From positions 1,426,001-1,490,000 of the forward strand of contig NZ_CP102381.1 in NCBI RefSeq assembly GCF_029201445.1: a stretch of 64,000 bases of DNA, read 5' to 3'. Numbering within the stretch: position 1 is the stretch's first letter; each line of letters begins with the position of its first letter. The notes under the pieces were generated by a model. That model searched no databases, was not told where the DNA came from, and worked only from the letters and a program-made list of their open reading frames with translations. Origin of the DNA: Thiomicrorhabdus lithotrophica. Its GTDB lineage: Bacteria > Pseudomonadota > Gammaproteobacteria > Thiomicrospirales > Thiomicrospiraceae. Both the position numbers and the translations under genes were made by a program. Below are positions 1-9,466 of the stretch, one piece after another.

Positions 1-427
1 CCGAAAAGGCAACGGTTAAGCGTAAACCATCTGCATAGCTTTTCATTGCTTCTGCGCTGTCTCCAATCGCACCCGCTGCGGCAGCGACTTTAGATGCTTC
101 ATTGGAGACAGCAATCAAGGCGGGCTCTGCAATCGTAGTACCAAATCCAAGGGCGAAAGCAAACAGTAATAACCATAAAACTGAGCCCTTTTTAGCAAAA
201 GCATAGGCCATCGATTCACCAATGGGGAAAAGCCCCATCTCTAGACCATAAATAAAAAATGTGAGCCCCAAAACAACAAAAAAAGTACCGACCAATAGGT
301 CAATCATATTGGGTAAAGGTTGCTGTAAAACAAATAGCTGAAAAAACCCAATCACGACAATTATGGGTAATAGATCGCGTAAGGATGAAAGCATCGATTG
401 GAAGAGTGCAATAATAGGGCTATTCAT
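1..427 (-). CDS. DUF1538 family membrane protein, C-terminus cut by window edge
   Basis: The reading frame starts at an ATG (425-427) and runs off the left edge, giving about 142 N-terminal residues beginning [13 protein letters not shown]. It is very hydrophobic, with segments around residues 18-36, 40-66 and 82-100. It carries the stretch [11 protein letters not shown] and the motif [16 protein letters not shown], which I recognise as typical of DUF1538 integral membrane proteins. The biochemical role of this family is not established. It is thought to be a transporter-like membrane protein and is often found near P-II genes; here the P-II gene is far away at 41146. Nothing past the edge can be judged. 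Confidence 0.75.
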   Translation of the reverse strand, partial: MNSPIIALFQSMLSSLRDLLPIIVVIGFFQLFVLQQPLPNMIDLLVGTFFVVLGLTFFIYGLEMGLFPIGESMAYAFAKKGSVLWLLLFAFALGFGTTIAEPALIAVSNEASKVAAAAGAIGDSAEAMKSYADGLRLTVAFS

Positions 428-537
428 TTGGCAAGAAATGACTTTTAAGTTAGATCAATCTTAAAAGTATATACAAACTTCGCATTACTTTAAGTGATTA
501 TGGCGCCAACTTACAGCAAACTTAATCAAGAACAAGT

Positions 538-1281
538 TCAAGCTTCAATCCATATCATAGAAGCCATACGCCCCGTCCTACCCTCTCTTCTATAAGAGAA
601 AAACTGATCCTCATTTTCGAATGAGCATAACTGACTATCGTAGATTTGTTTAACACCGAGATTTTGCATCTCTAAACTTACCAGGCCTGGTAAGTCGGCT
701 AAATACTTTTGGTTTGTGCCTATTTTTTTATGAAAAAAGGCACGGTTTTGTTCATTTTGATTTACAAATGCATCAAATACATCTTGCCCGACTTCAAACT
801 GTCTGACTGATATCGCAGGCCCAATCCAAGCCATTAAATCAATTGACTCCACTGGCAATGATTGAATGGTTTTAGTTACGATTTTGTCTGCTAAACCTTT
901 CCAACCAGCATGAATAGCTGCAACACAACTTCCCTTATTGTCGGTAATTAATATTGGTAGACAATCAGCCGTCATTACCACTGGAACTACATTTGTACTT
1001 TGTGTCCAAGCTGCATCTGCAATGGGTGGCGTATTGAAGTGGGTTTGAGAAGTTAAAGCGATTGCAATATCTGTATGCTGTTGATTAAGCCAAATAGGCT
1101 CAGCAGGCAATTGCGCTTGAGAACGTAGCAAGGCACGATTTTGAAAAACATCTTTAGGGTTATCTTCTACATGCGTGGCTAGATTTAAGGAATTAAATGG
1201 CGCAGAACTCACGCCACCTAAACGATCGGTACACAAGGCGTGTACATTTTTGGGTTTTGGCCAATCAGGCGTTATAAACAC
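538..1281 (-). CDS. pgeF: Peptidoglycan editing factor / LACC1-like purine nucleoside phosphorylase (YfiH, DUF152)
   Basis: A 247-residue protein of the Cu-oxidase_4/YfiH family, close to the usual length. Family marks visible are TDRLGGVS near the N-terminus, NQQHTD around residue 66, MTADCLPILI near 104 with the conserved Cys, AAIHAGWKG near 121 with the metal-binding His, and a C-terminal FFSYRREGRTGRMAS block. In E. coli the homologue removes wrongly incorporated L-Ser from peptidoglycan precursors, and relatives show purine nucleoside phosphorylase activity. It lies 26 bp downstream of rluD on the same strand, the usual rluD-pgeF pair. One palindrome copy (680-691) is read as PGLV in its DLPGLVSL segment. 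Confidence 0.9.
   Translation of the reverse strand: MFITPDWPKPKNVHALCTDRLGGVSSAPFNSLNLATHVEDNPKDVFQNRALLRSQAQLPAEPIWLNQQHTDIAIALTSQTHFNTPPIADAAWTQSTNVVPVVMTADCLPILITDNKGSCVAAIHAGWKGLADKIVTKTIQSLPVESIDLMAWIGPAISVRQFEVGQDVFDAFVNQNEQNRAFFHKKIGTNQKYLADLPGLVSLEMQNLGVKQIYDSQLCSFENEDQFFSYRREGRTGRMASMIWIEA
680..691. repeat. ACCAGGCCTGGT palindrome inside pgeF
   Basis: Exact copy, extended to the 16-bp TTACCAGGCCTGGTAA. Read as Pro-Gly-Leu-Val in pgeF. Confidence 0.9.
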
Positions 1282-1307
1282 AGAACTTTTTCCAGGCTGG
1301 TAAAAAA

Positions 1308-2351
1308 TTAATCAGGAATATCTTCATCTGTAACCCACTCAACTTCAACCCCGTAATCGTAGTCAAAATCATCATAGCCTAACTGTGCATTCTCATAATC
1401 TTGCATATCTTCACGAAGAACATCCACCAATTCAAATAAATCATCAGGCATTGGCGCTTTCCATTTCATGGTTTTACCTGTTGCAGGATGCGTTAGGCTT
1501 AAAGCGCCTGCATGCAATGCTTGACGGTGAAAGCCACGTAAAAACTGAACAAATTCTTCCTGCATTTTTTTAGGTATTCTAAAACGAGAACCATAAACAG
1601 GATCACCTACCAGTGGAAAACCTAAATAAGCCATATGCACACGTATTTGGTGCGTACGCCCTGTCTCTAACTTTACACGAATACGAGTATGCTCTCTAAA
1701 GTGCTCTAAAACACGATAATGAGAAACGGCTTCTTTACCGCCCATAGCACGCACGGCCATTTTCTTTCTATCACCAGGACTACGACCAATGGCTTTATCA
1801 ATCGTTCCACCTCTTGCCATTTTACCCACCACGACCGCATCATAAATACGTTCAACAGCGTGGCGCTGAAGCTGACTAACTAAACTGGTTTGCGCTGGTA
1901 CATTTTTAGCCACGACCATTAAACCAGATGTGTCTTTATCTAAGCGGTGCACTATTCCCGCTCTTGGTACTTCACGTAGCGCTGGGTTATAAAACAACAA
2001 TGCGTTCATTAATGTTCGGTCGGGGTTTCCTGCACCAGGATGAACTACCAGGCCTGGTGGTTTGTTTATCACCATAATAGAGTCATCTTCATAAACAATG
2101 TCTAATTCAATTTCTTGTGCTGGAATCTCTGTCGTATTTTCAATCTCGACAAGTAATTCTACGTTTTCACCTCCTAAAACGGCTTGACGAGGTTTTTTCC
2201 ATACCTCACCATCAACCTTGAGATTGCCGTCTTTAATCCATTGCTGAATACGGTTACGAGAATAGTCTGAAAATAACGGACTAATAGCAACGTCTAGGCG
2301 GTCGCCTAACGCTTCATGAGGGATGGTAGCTGTAAGAACTTGTTGACTCAA
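1308..2351 (-). CDS. rluD: 23S rRNA pseudouridine(1911/1915/1917) synthase
   Basis: A 347-residue RluA-family enzyme. An S4 RNA-binding domain covers about residues 15-75 (RLDVAISPLFSDYSRNRIQQWI), followed by the catalytic domain with KPPGLVVHPG near 98 and the signature HRLDKDTSGLMVVAK near 135, whose Asp is the catalytic residue. The LETGRTHQIRVH block sits near 228. It isomerises uridines in helix 69 of 23S rRNA. An acidic tail (DDFDYDYGVEVEWVTDEDIPD region) is typical of gammaproteobacterial RluD. It is divergent from bamD, the classic bamD/rluD/pgeF arrangement. The conserved PGLV of the active-site region coincides with a palindrome copy at 2047-2058. Confidence 0.95.
   Translation of the reverse strand: MSQQVLTATIPHEALGDRLDVAISPLFSDYSRNRIQQWIKDGNLKVDGEVWKKPRQAVLGGENVELLVEIENTTEIPAQEIELDIVYEDDSIMVINKPPGLVVHPGAGNPDRTLMNALLFYNPALREVPRAGIVHRLDKDTSGLMVVAKNVPAQTSLVSQLQRHAVERIYDAVVVGKMARGGTIDKAIGRSPGDRKKMAVRAMGGKEAVSHYRVLEHFREHTRIRVKLETGRTHQIRVHMAYLGFPLVGDPVYGSRFRIPKKMQEEFVQFLRGFHRQALHAGALSLTHPATGKTMKWKAPMPDDLFELVDVLREDMQDYENAQLGYDDFDYDYGVEVEWVTDEDIPD
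2047..2058. repeat. ACCAGGCCTGGT palindrome inside rluD
   Basis: Exact copy, read as Pro-Gly-Leu-Val in the conserved KPPGLVVHPG motif. Confidence 0.9.
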
Positions 2352-2440
2352 AAGATAACCTTTTATACTAAGTGGCTTTACGAATAAAACACGAGTTACA
2401 AAGCCTATGTAACGGATGGCATTTTATGTAAAGGCAGTCA

Positions 2441-2467
2441 TTGAATATTCAATATTTGTGATACAAT
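2441..2467 (+). promoter_or_regulatory. Candidate bamD promoter
   Basis: TTGAAT (2441-2446) and TACAAT (2462-2467) are separated by 15 bp. The -10 is preceded by TG in the extended -10 position, which may compensate for the short spacer. This is sequence inference only. Confidence 0.35.
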
Positions 2468-2515
2468 CATTGGCAATTTATTAACGTATATTGTACCTAA
2501 GAGTACCAAATAAAC

Positions 2516-3370
2516 ATGAAAAAAACGCTACTATCCTTAATGTTAGTCTCAGGCCTTGGTTTACAAGGCTGTTCAACACTAAATGGTTTGATTGAAAAAC
2601 CTGATGATGAAAAAACTGTAGAAGAGTTTTATGCCGATGCAACTGAAGGTTTTCAAGATCAGCAATGGGATACAGCAATTCAGAACTACGAAAAACTTAA
2701 AGCCTATTTCCCTTATGGACGTTATGCTGAGCAAACACATTTAGAGCTAGCTTACGCTTATTACAAGTATGATGAACCAGAATCAGCCATTCTTGAATTA
2801 GATGAATTTATTCGTCTCTTTCCTAAACATAAGCAATTAGCTTATGCTTACTATCTAAAGGGATTAGCGGCTGACTCTATTATTCGTAGCTGGTTAGACA
2901 ATTATCTTACTGACCCAGCTACACGTGATGTAAAATCGGCAAAACGTGCTTATAACTATTACAGTGAGTTATTAAATCGGTTCCCTGAAAGTAAATATGC
3001 CGTGGTGGCAAGTAAACGTTTAGTTATCTTACGTAACCAAATGGCAAGACACGAACTTAAAGTAGCCCAATTCTACTTTAATAAAGAGGCTTATTTAGCT
3101 TCTGCAAACCGCGCTAAATACATTTTAGAAAACTACCCACAAGCTTCTTCAACCGTTAAGGCTTTAGCAATGATTGAAAAATCTTATGGCAAACTGGGTA
3201 TGACAGAAGCGCAGGCTGATGCAAGTAAAGTTTACGAATTAAACAAAGATGCAACAGAAAATGCTACCGATGTATCATTTGAAGCAACCGCAAAAAATGA
3301 CAATAACTCAACTGAAAAACCTAAAAAAGACGACTCTTGGTGGTCGAGCATTACAGGTATGTTTGACTGA
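2516..3370 (+). CDS. bamD: Outer membrane assembly lipoprotein BamD
   Basis: A 284-residue lipoprotein with signal peptide MKKTLLSLMLVSGLGLQGC, so the lipobox Cys is residue 19. Five tetratricopeptide-like repeats follow (for example AIQNYEKLKAYFPYGRYAEQ, DEFIRLFPKHKQLAYAYY, YYSELLNRFPESKYAVVASKR). It is the essential lipoprotein of the BAM complex that inserts beta-barrel proteins into the outer membrane. The C-terminal tail after about residue 245 is Asn/Lys-rich and probably disordered. Divergent from rluD, it ends at the bidirectional terminator shared with nadE. Confidence 0.95.
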   Translation: MKKTLLSLMLVSGLGLQGCSTLNGLIEKPDDEKTVEEFYADATEGFQDQQWDTAIQNYEKLKAYFPYGRYAEQTHLELAYAYYKYDEPESAILELDEFIRLFPKHKQLAYAYYLKGLAADSIIRSWLDNYLTDPATRDVKSAKRAYNYYSELLNRFPESKYAVVASKRLVILRNQMARHELKVAQFYFNKEAYLASANRAKYILENYPQASSTVKALAMIEKSYGKLGMTEAQADASKVYELNKDATENATDVSFEATAKNDNNSTEKPKKDDSWWSSITGMFD

Positions 3371-3440
3371 ATCTTTTAATGCATTTTCAGAAAGGTGAAT
3401 GCAAACTAGTCTAGTGACCAACCTTTTAGATTCTTTAACT

Positions 3441-3478
3441 AAAAACCCGACTTACCAGGCCTGGTAAGTCGGGTTTTT
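3441..3478. terminator. Bidirectional terminator: 38-bp perfect palindrome with the 12-mer at its centre
   Basis: Each 19-base arm runs from an A5/T5 tract through CCCGACTT to the ACCAGG half-site, with no unpaired loop in the DNA palindrome. T-runs on either strand suit termination of rightward bamD and leftward nadE transcripts. Confidence 0.9.
3454..3465. repeat. ACCAGGCCTGGT palindrome at the centre of the bamD/nadE terminator
   Basis: Exact copy; it forms the apex of the terminator stem. Confidence 0.9.
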
Positions 3479-3480
3479 TA

Positions 3481-5109
3481 TTATTCTGAATAATGACTGG
3501 TTATTGGATAACGTCTATCACGTCCAAATGCGCGCTGAGTTATTTTGATACCAGGTGCTGATTGACGGCGCTTGTATTCACTACGATCAATCAAACGAAT
3601 TACTTTACGAACATCCTCTTCATCAAACCCCAAAGCGACAATCTCAGCAGGACTTTTATCAAGCCTTACATACTGCTTCACAATAGTGTCTAAAACATCG
3701 TAATCTGGCAGACTATCTTGATCTACTTGATCTGGCCTTAACTCAGCTGACGGCGGACGAGTAATCACTCGATTAGGAATGCATTCCGATAGTGTATTAC
3801 GATACTCAGCTAAACGATACACCAATGTTTTAGGCACATCTTTTAGTGGAGAAAATCCACCAACCATATCACCATATAAGGTTGAATAGCCTACCGCCAC
3901 TTCACTTTTGTTACTGGTTGCTAACACCATCTTGCCCGCTTTATTTGAAATGGCCATCAGCAAAGTACCACGAATACGTGCTTGCAAATTTTCTTCAGTT
4001 AAATCAGTCTCTGTACCTTCAAAAGAAGCGGCTAAAGCAACCTCAAATGCAGAGTACATGCTTTCAATTGGAATCGATTGATATTTAACCCCCATTGTTT
4101 TGGCTTGCTGTGCGGCATCTTCTTTGCTGATTTCTGCCGTATAACGAAAAGGCATCATCACCGCTTCTACGTTATCTGCACCTAAAGCATCCACCGCAAT
4201 GGCTAGTGTTAATGCCGAATCAATACCACCAGAAAGCCCTAAAATAACACCTGGAAAGCCATTTTTTTGAACATAACTTTTCACCCCCATTTTTAGGGCT
4301 TCATAGATTCTAGCCTCACCTTCAAATAATTTGGATTTTTGCCCCTCAAGAATCACCACGGAATCGGCTTGTTTAACTAACTTAACAGCGGTTAATTCCG
4401 ACTTAAATTCAGGTGCTTGTACACAGACTTCACCATCTGCACACATTGCAAAGGAACCACCATCAAACACCAAATCATCCTGCGCCCCTACTTGGTTAAC
4501 GTAAATAATCGGCTTTTTGATTTCGTCCACACGTCTTTGTAATGTTGCAATACGGTCTTGATGCTTCTCTTCGGAAAAAGGTGAGGCATTTAGGTTCAAG
4601 ATAATATCAGCACCCGCATCTCTAGCTTGTGTACTCGGTGTGATTTTCCAAATATCTTCACAAATCAAAATACCAAATTTGATGCCATTAAACTCAACCA
4701 CGCAAGGGTGATGGCCTGCTGTGAAGTAACGTTGTTCGTCAAACACACTGTAATTAGGCAAGTTTTGTTTCATATAACTCGCTTGAATCAAACCCTCTTC
4801 TATCCACGCCGCCATATTAAAACGTTCACCTAACTCATCCATCATTGGATAACCTACGACACATACAATATCGGTTACCGCTTCACAAATACGGTTTAGA
4901 GCTTGATTTATTTGTGGGTAAAGACCATCTCGTAACAGTAAATCCTCGGGTGGATAACCAGTGATAGTCATTTCAGGAAAAACAATAATATCGGCTTGAG
5001 ATTCATTTTTAGCACGTATGGCCGCTTCAATGATTAAATCCACATTACCTGAAATATCACCCACTATAGGATCAATTTGTCCCATAACAACAGTTACATT
5101 TTGTGTCAT
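3481..5109 (-). CDS. nadE: Glutamine-dependent NAD+ synthetase
   Basis: A 542-residue two-domain enzyme. The N-terminal nitrilase-type glutaminase (about 1-255) shows the catalytic Glu (VFPEMTITGYPPEDLL), Lys (MKQNLPNYSVFDE) and Cys (FGILICEDIW). The C-terminal synthetase (about 270-542) shows the pyrophosphatase loop LGLSGGIDSALT and the conserved ATSNKSEVAVGYSTLYGDMVGG block. It converts nicotinate adenine dinucleotide to NAD+, using ammonia from glutamine. The length is right for the two-domain form. It ends on the terminator shared with bamD. nadA, from the same pathway, is elsewhere in the window (57271). Confidence 0.95.
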   Translation of the reverse strand: MTQNVTVVMGQIDPIVGDISGNVDLIIEAAIRAKNESQADIIVFPEMTITGYPPEDLLLRDGLYPQINQALNRICEAVTDIVCVVGYPMMDELGERFNMAAWIEEGLIQASYMKQNLPNYSVFDEQRYFTAGHHPCVVEFNGIKFGILICEDIWKITPSTQARDAGADIILNLNASPFSEEKHQDRIATLQRRVDEIKKPIIYVNQVGAQDDLVFDGGSFAMCADGEVCVQAPEFKSELTAVKLVKQADSVVILEGQKSKLFEGEARIYEALKMGVKSYVQKNGFPGVILGLSGGIDSALTLAIAVDALGADNVEAVMMPFRYTAEISKEDAAQQAKTMGVKYQSIPIESMYSAFEVALAASFEGTETDLTEENLQARIRGTLLMAISNKAGKMVLATSNKSEVAVGYSTLYGDMVGGFSPLKDVPKTLVYRLAEYRNTLSECIPNRVITRPPSAELRPDQVDQDSLPDYDVLDTIVKQYVRLDKSPAEIVALGFDEEDVRKVIRLIDRSEYKRRQSAPGIKITQRAFGRDRRYPITSHYSE

Positions 5110-5180
5110 TGAAACTCTCTCTTTATCTTTAATGAACGGAGAAGATTAATAGGAATAAACAGCATGACTCAACCCTATTA

Positions 5181-5192
5181 ACCAGGCCTGGT
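5181..5192. repeat. ACCAGGCCTGGT palindrome between sucD and nadE
   Basis: Exact copy in the 143-bp gap, 72 bp upstream of the nadE start and 61 bp beyond the sucD stop. No classical terminator is visible in this gap. Confidence 0.9.
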
Positions 5193-5252
5193 AGCTATTT
5201 ACCAAACCCAGTAAAATGGTGAATTAAATTATTTTAATGAAACCTAAGCAAT

Positions 5253-6134
5253 CTAAGCTAGCTGAGCCTGCATGGCTTGACCTAAGTCTGCTGGAGAACG
5301 AACAACTGTCACACCCGCTGCTTCTAAAGCTGCAAATTTAGCTTCTGCCGTACCCTTACCACCACTTACAATCGCGCCAGCATGCCCCATGCGCTTACCT
5401 GCTGGAGCAGTTACACCAGCGATGTAAGCAACTACAGGCTTAGTCACATAGGCTTTAATGAATTCAGCCGCATCTTCTTCAGCCTGACCACCAATTTCAC
5501 CGACCATAATAATCCCTTCGGTTTTTGGATCTTCCTGGAACAGTGTTAAACAATCGATAAAGTTCATTCCCTGGATTGGATCTCCACCAATACCAACACA
5601 AGTTGACTGGCCCAGACCATTTTGTGTTGTTTGATGCACCGCTTCATAAGTCAGCGTACCTGAACGAGAGACAATACCAATCTTACCTGGTAGGTGAATA
5701 TGTCCTGGCATAATTCCAATTTTACAGCCTTCTTCATCATCACCAGGCGTAATTAGGCCAGGACAGTTGGGACCGATTAAATAAGCATCTGACTTTTCCA
5801 ATACTGCACGGACCTTGAGCATGTCTGCAACAGGAATCCCTTCGGTAATACAAGTAATCACTTTGATACCAGCAGCAATGGCTTCAATAATAGAATCTGC
5901 TGCAAACGCAGGTGGTACGTAAATCATAGAAGCTTCTGCACCCGCTTCTGCTACAGCTTCTGCTACGGTGTTAAAAACCGGTAAACCTAAATGTGTTTGT
6001 CCGCCTTTACCCGGCGTAACACCACCCACCATCTTAGTGCCATAAGCAATCGCTTGCTCTGAATGGAAAGAACCTTGTTTTCCAGTAAAACCTTGGCAGA
6101 TAACTTTCGTGTTGCTATCAATTAAAATACTCAT
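5253..6134 (-). CDS. sucD: Succinyl-CoA ligase (ADP/GDP-forming), alpha subunit
   Basis: A 293-residue protein matching the usual SucD length. The CoA-binding Rossmann domain begins with [19 protein letters not shown]. The active-site phosphohistidine lies in [17 protein letters not shown] near residue 246, and [10 protein letters not shown] and [13 protein letters not shown] are conserved blocks. It catalyses the reversible succinyl-CoA to succinate step with substrate-level phosphorylation. It starts one base after the sucC stop, so the two subunits are co-transcribed and probably translationally coupled. No other TCA-cycle gene is next to the pair. Confidence 0.97.
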   Translation of the reverse strand: MSILIDSNTKVICQGFTGKQGSFHSEQAIAYGTKMVGGVTPGKGGQTHLGLPVFNTVAEAVAEAGAEASMIYVPPAFAADSIIEAIAAGIKVITCITEGIPVADMLKVRAVLEKSDAYLIGPNCPGLITPGDDEEGCKIGIMPGHIHLPGKIGIVSRSGTLTYEAVHQTTQNGLGQSTCVGIGGDPIQGMNFIDCLTLFQEDPKTEGIIMVGEIGGQAEEDAAEFIKAYVTKPVVAYIAGVTAPAGKRMGHAGAIVSGGKGTAEAKFAALEAAGVTVVRSPADLGQAMQAQLA

Positions 6135-6135
6135 C

Positions 6136-7299
6136 CTATGCTCCTGCCACTTCTACTACTTTACGCGCTGCATCGGCTAAACCGTCAGCAGTGATAATGC
6201 TTAAATCACTATTCGCTAAAATCTCTCTACCCAATTCAACATTGGTACCTTCTAGACGCACTACCACTGGAATATTTAACCCAACCTCTTGAACGGCCTG
6301 AATAATCCCTTCGGCAATAAGGTCGCAACGAACAATTCCACCAAAGATATTGACTAAAATTGACTTAACCTCAGCTGAAGACAAGATTAGCTTAAATGCT
6401 TCAGCAACACGTTCAGGCGTTGCACCACCACCGACATCTAGGAAGTTAGCTGGATTACCGCCGTTTAACTTAATTAAATCCATTGTTGCCATAGCCAAAC
6501 CTGCACCGTTTACCATACAACCGATATCACCATCTAAAGCAATGTAATTCAACTGGTGCTCAGAAGCGATAGCTTCACGCTCGTCTTCCTGAGAGAAGTC
6601 ACGTAACTCTACCAGGCCTGGTTGTCTGTACATTGCATTTGAATCAATACTGACCTTAGCATCTAGCGCAATTAAATCATTATCAGCGGTTCTGACTAGT
6701 GGGTTAATTTCAACTTGAGAAATGTCTTTATCTAAAGCAAGCTGATAGAAACGGTTCATTAACTGACCCAGTTGTTTGAACGCATTTGCCTTTAAACCTA
6801 AAGCAAAGCCCACTTCACGACACTGATATGGCATCACACCCACGGTTGGGTCAATATGCACACTAAGAATTTTTTCAGGCGTCTCTTCTGCAACCGCTTC
6901 AATATCCATCCCACCCGCAGCAGAAATAACAAAGGTATGAGTGCGAGTTACACGATCAATCACAAGACTTAAGTAAAGCTCTTCTTCAATCACTAAGGTT
7001 TGCTCAATTAACAAACTATTAATGGGTAACGCTTTACCCGCCGTTTGAATCGTTGCTAGGCTGTTGCCCAACAACTCGCTCGCCACTTGTTTGGCCTCTT
7101 CTCGGCTCGTCACTAATTTTACGCCACCCGCTTTACCGCGAGCACCTGCGTGAATTTGTGCTTTCACCACCCAGGCGTTTTCTCCAACCGCATCTAATGC
7201 TGCATCGAGTTCATCTAACTGGGTAATCAACTGCCCTTGTGGCACACCAATGCCATATTCAGAAAACAAGGCTTTTGATTGATATTCATGTAAATTCAT
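6136..7299 (-). CDS. sucC: Succinyl-CoA ligase, beta subunit
   Basis: A 387-residue ATP-grasp protein beginning [16 protein letters not shown], the family's canonical start. I chose the ATG at 7297-7299 because GGAG lies about 11 bases upstream. An in-frame ATG three codons earlier (7308) would overlap that Shine-Dalgarno. ATP-grasp residues include [18 protein letters not shown], and the C-terminal CoA-ligase domain carries [13 protein letters not shown] and [11 protein letters not shown]. It forms the alpha2beta2 or alpha-beta enzyme with SucD. A palindrome copy at 6611-6622 is read as PGLV in [12 protein letters not shown]. Confidence 0.95.
   Translation of the reverse strand: MNLHEYQSKALFSEYGIGVPQGQLITQLDELDAALDAVGENAWVVKAQIHAGARGKAGGVKLVTSREEAKQVASELLGNSLATIQTAGKALPINSLLIEQTLVIEEELYLSLVIDRVTRTHTFVISAAGGMDIEAVAEETPEKILSVHIDPTVGVMPYQCREVGFALGLKANAFKQLGQLMNRFYQLALDKDISQVEINPLVRTADNDLIALDAKVSIDSNAMYRQPGLVELRDFSQEDEREAIASEHQLNYIALDGDIGCMVNGAGLAMATMDLIKLNGGNPANFLDVGGGATPERVAEAFKLILSSAEVKSILVNIFGGIVRCDLIAEGIIQAVQEVGLNIPVVVRLEGTNVELGREILANSDLSIITADGLADAARKVVEVAGA
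6611..6622. repeat. ACCAGGCCTGGT palindrome inside sucC
   Basis: Exact copy, read as Pro-Gly-Leu-Val. Confidence 0.9.
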
Positions 7300-7568
7300 G
7301 GAAAACATTTCTCCAAAGATTTATCTCAACCATTAGAATAAAAATCTAATGCAGATAAATAAAATTGCTAAAATTTCGGGTTAATTCTTTTAGGTTAAAG
7401 AAAAGAATAAAATTGCTTTTATTGTATGATTTTTAGACAATGAATGCATTAACTATTCATGTAAAATACTTTAAATTCGCAAGTATTTAAAGGCTTGCAA
7501 CCGTTTAAGGTTATTATCTAAACTTGCACCCAAATTTATTAACGAATATTACTAGCTGAGGAGCCTCT

Positions 7569-7853
7569 GTGAGAGCAATTGTATTTCTATTATTTGTGGT
7601 TCTGATTTTCTTTATTGCTCGTTTTGTTTTAAACAGAATTATTGAAATTAGAGAAAAACAAAACCAACAGGCTATGCAGAACGAAAAAGAGCAACAGGTG
7701 AAACAGAATGATCATCCTGAAGAGATGGTGAGATGTGCCGAGTGTGGTGTGCATTTACCTCAAGCTGAGGCATACTTTGATGGTAAAGATACTTTTTGCA
7801 GTGAAGGTCACATGCAAAAGTATCATTTAAAAAAGACTGAAAACGACGAATAA
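7569..7853 (+). CDS. PP0621-type small membrane-anchored zinc-ribbon-like protein
   Basis: A 94-residue protein with a GTG start at 7569, set by TGAGGAG at 7557-7563. One N-terminal membrane helix (residues 3-22, IVFLLFVVLIFFIARFVLN) is followed by a charged Gln/Glu/Lys linker. The C-terminal module is VRCAECGVHLPQAEAYFDGKDTFCSEGHMQKY, with a CxxC pair and a later Cys/His pair that could bind zinc. This arrangement matches the PP0621 family, whose function is unknown. The gap upstream (7309-7568) is AT-rich and shows no other gene. Confidence 0.8.
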   Translation: MRAIVFLLFVVLIFFIARFVLNRIIEIREKQNQQAMQNEKEQQVKQNDHPEEMVRCAECGVHLPQAEAYFDGKDTFCSEGHMQKYHLKKTENDE

Positions 7854-7857
7854 AACG

Positions 7858-8313
7858 CTAAGAAAATATCTCTTCAATTTTAGCGCTGAATATAATTGTC
7901 GCTCCTGCTAAGGGGTGATTAAAATCCACTACAACCTTCTCACCCTCTACTTCATGAATCGTACCTGGAATCTCATCCCCTGTTGGTGTATTAAATCCTA
8001 TAACATGCCCAGCCTCTAACGGCATATCTACTGGGAAATCGGCTTTATCCATTGTTTGAAAGTTATTTGCATCTGGCAAACCAAAAGCGCGCTCTGGAGA
8101 TAATGTCAATTTAGCCGTTGTACCTAACTCAAGGCCGATCAATAGACTTTCAAGATTTGAGATAAAAGTACCGTCACCAATCTTAAAACGAAATGGCTCA
8201 TTCTCTTCGGTCTGTTCAACCAAAGTACCGTCAGGCAATTCTAATTTAAAGGTAATGGCAATCTCACTCTCCTCAGAGACAATCGGGAGTGAAGATTTTG
8301 GAGAATCAGACAT
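7858..8313 (-). CDS. fkpB: FKBP-type peptidyl-prolyl isomerase, FkpB/SlpA-like
   Basis: A 151-residue protein with the SlyD/SlpA-type FKBP fold: VTFKLELPDGTLVEQTEENEPFRFKIGDG at the N-terminus, LIGLELGTTAKLTLSPERAFG in the middle, and the insert-in-flap region ending in VVVDFNHPLAGATIIFSAKI. The NHPLAG motif is diagnostic. It catalyses cis-trans isomerisation of Xaa-Pro bonds in the cytosol. In E. coli fkpB sits with lspA/ispH, but not here. A second, more SlyD-like paralogue lies at 24461. Its stop nearly abuts the convergent gene ending at 7853. Confidence 0.88.
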   Translation of the reverse strand: MSDSPKSSLPIVSEESEIAITFKLELPDGTLVEQTEENEPFRFKIGDGTFISNLESLLIGLELGTTAKLTLSPERAFGLPDANNFQTMDKADFPVDMPLEAGHVIGFNTPTGDEIPGTIHEVEGEKVVVDFNHPLAGATIIFSAKIEEIFS

Positions 8314-8347
8314 AAGTTTTCCTTTTGTATTAAGACTCTGGGTCAGA

Positions 8348-9466
8348 CTATTTTTTTACCGATTTTTTAGCGGTCGCTCTTATCGGTTTAGAGACCGAAT
8401 GAACTAATTTATTTCTACCCGCTTTTTTGGCTTTATATAATCCTTCATCGGCAAACTTTAGCACCTGTGACGGTGAACTATGATCTACATCAGGCTCTGC
8501 TAAACCCAAACTAATGGTGACACTGACTGACTTAGGATCCGTCTTATTCTTTGTTGATTTGGCATTACTTTTTGGATTAAGGTAAATAACCTCATTAGCA
8601 ATCGCAACACGAAGTCGCTCCAACTCTGTACTCACCTTATCAACCGACTTATTCGCAAAGACCAAAGTAAATTCTTCTCCACCATAACGATACGCTTTAC
8701 CACCTTGAACAGTATCAAGAATTGAGGCCACTATTTTTAACACCTTGTCTCCTGCATCATGCCCGTAGGTATCATTAAAGTTCTTAAAATGATCAATATC
8801 TACCATTGCAATAGCGTAACGCTTACCCAGACCCATAAAAGATTCATTTAAAGCTCTACGCCCTTTTAAACCAGTCAATTCATCGGTATAAGCAATATGA
8901 TGTGCGTCAAACACCAATGAAAGAATCACAATCAAGCCGACTACAGAAGAGACCCAAGCTAAAACCCCATCTTGTGTATATTGGTTTAAGGCAAAAGCCA
9001 TTAACAACAGAATAAACACCACCGAGTGGTTAAAGACTCTTAACTGCTTTTCATAATTTAATTTCAAAGACAATACAAAACCGGCAAACAAAAAGGCTAA
9101 GGAGCTGGCAAAAGAGAGATGATATAACTTTAAATCAGACAACACAGGCAAAGAAATCCACTCTATCCACTGCAAAGGAAGCTCACTCATTAACCAATAC
9201 ACAAACATGGCTTGCAGAACAAACAGTGCCAAAACTAAACTGTTAAAGCTTCGATTCTGAACGCCTTTCTCAGGCAAAATACTCCATAAAAAAAGATTTA
9301 GAGGGAGCATTAAACTGACAACGGGAAACAAAACCGATGGGGCAATAGAAACTTGCTCTAATGGGGCAAAATAACTGAAAAGCACATTAACCAATAAAAC
9401 GCTCAACAATAGCAAAAGTGGCTGAATACGGTTTAACCACAGGCTCACAAACCCACCGATAACCAT
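8348..9466 (-). CDS. Membrane-bound diguanylate cyclase (GGDEF)
   Basis: From the ATG at 9464-9466 the protein is 372 residues. Hydrophobic segments fill roughly residues 1-195, and the cytoplasmic GGDEF domain covers about 195-360. The domain has DELTGLKGRRAL, the metal-binding MVDIDHFKNFNDTYGHDAGD and the active-site YRYGGEEF. It should make cyclic di-GMP. I see no RxxD inhibitory site before the active site. The frame stays open for 47 more codons upstream (to 9607), encoding an extra membrane helix and the first half of the helix that contains the assigned Met. That stretch has no ATG, GTG, TTG or CTG, so the true start is uncertain (see findings). Confidence 0.85.
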   Translation of the reverse strand: MVIGGFVSLWLNRIQPLLLLLSVLLVNVLFSYFAPLEQVSIAPSVLFPVVSLMLPLNLFLWSILPEKGVQNRSFNSLVLALFVLQAMFVYWLMSELPLQWIEWISLPVLSDLKLYHLSFASSLAFLFAGFVLSLKLNYEKQLRVFNHSVVFILLLMAFALNQYTQDGVLAWVSSVVGLIVILSLVFDAHHIAYTDELTGLKGRRALNESFMGLGKRYAIAMVDIDHFKNFNDTYGHDAGDKVLKIVASILDTVQGGKAYRYGGEEFTLVFANKSVDKVSTELERLRVAIANEVIYLNPKSNAKSTKNKTDPKSVSVTISLGLAEPDVDHSSPSQVLKFADEGLYKAKKAGRNKLVHSVSKPIRATAKKSVKK

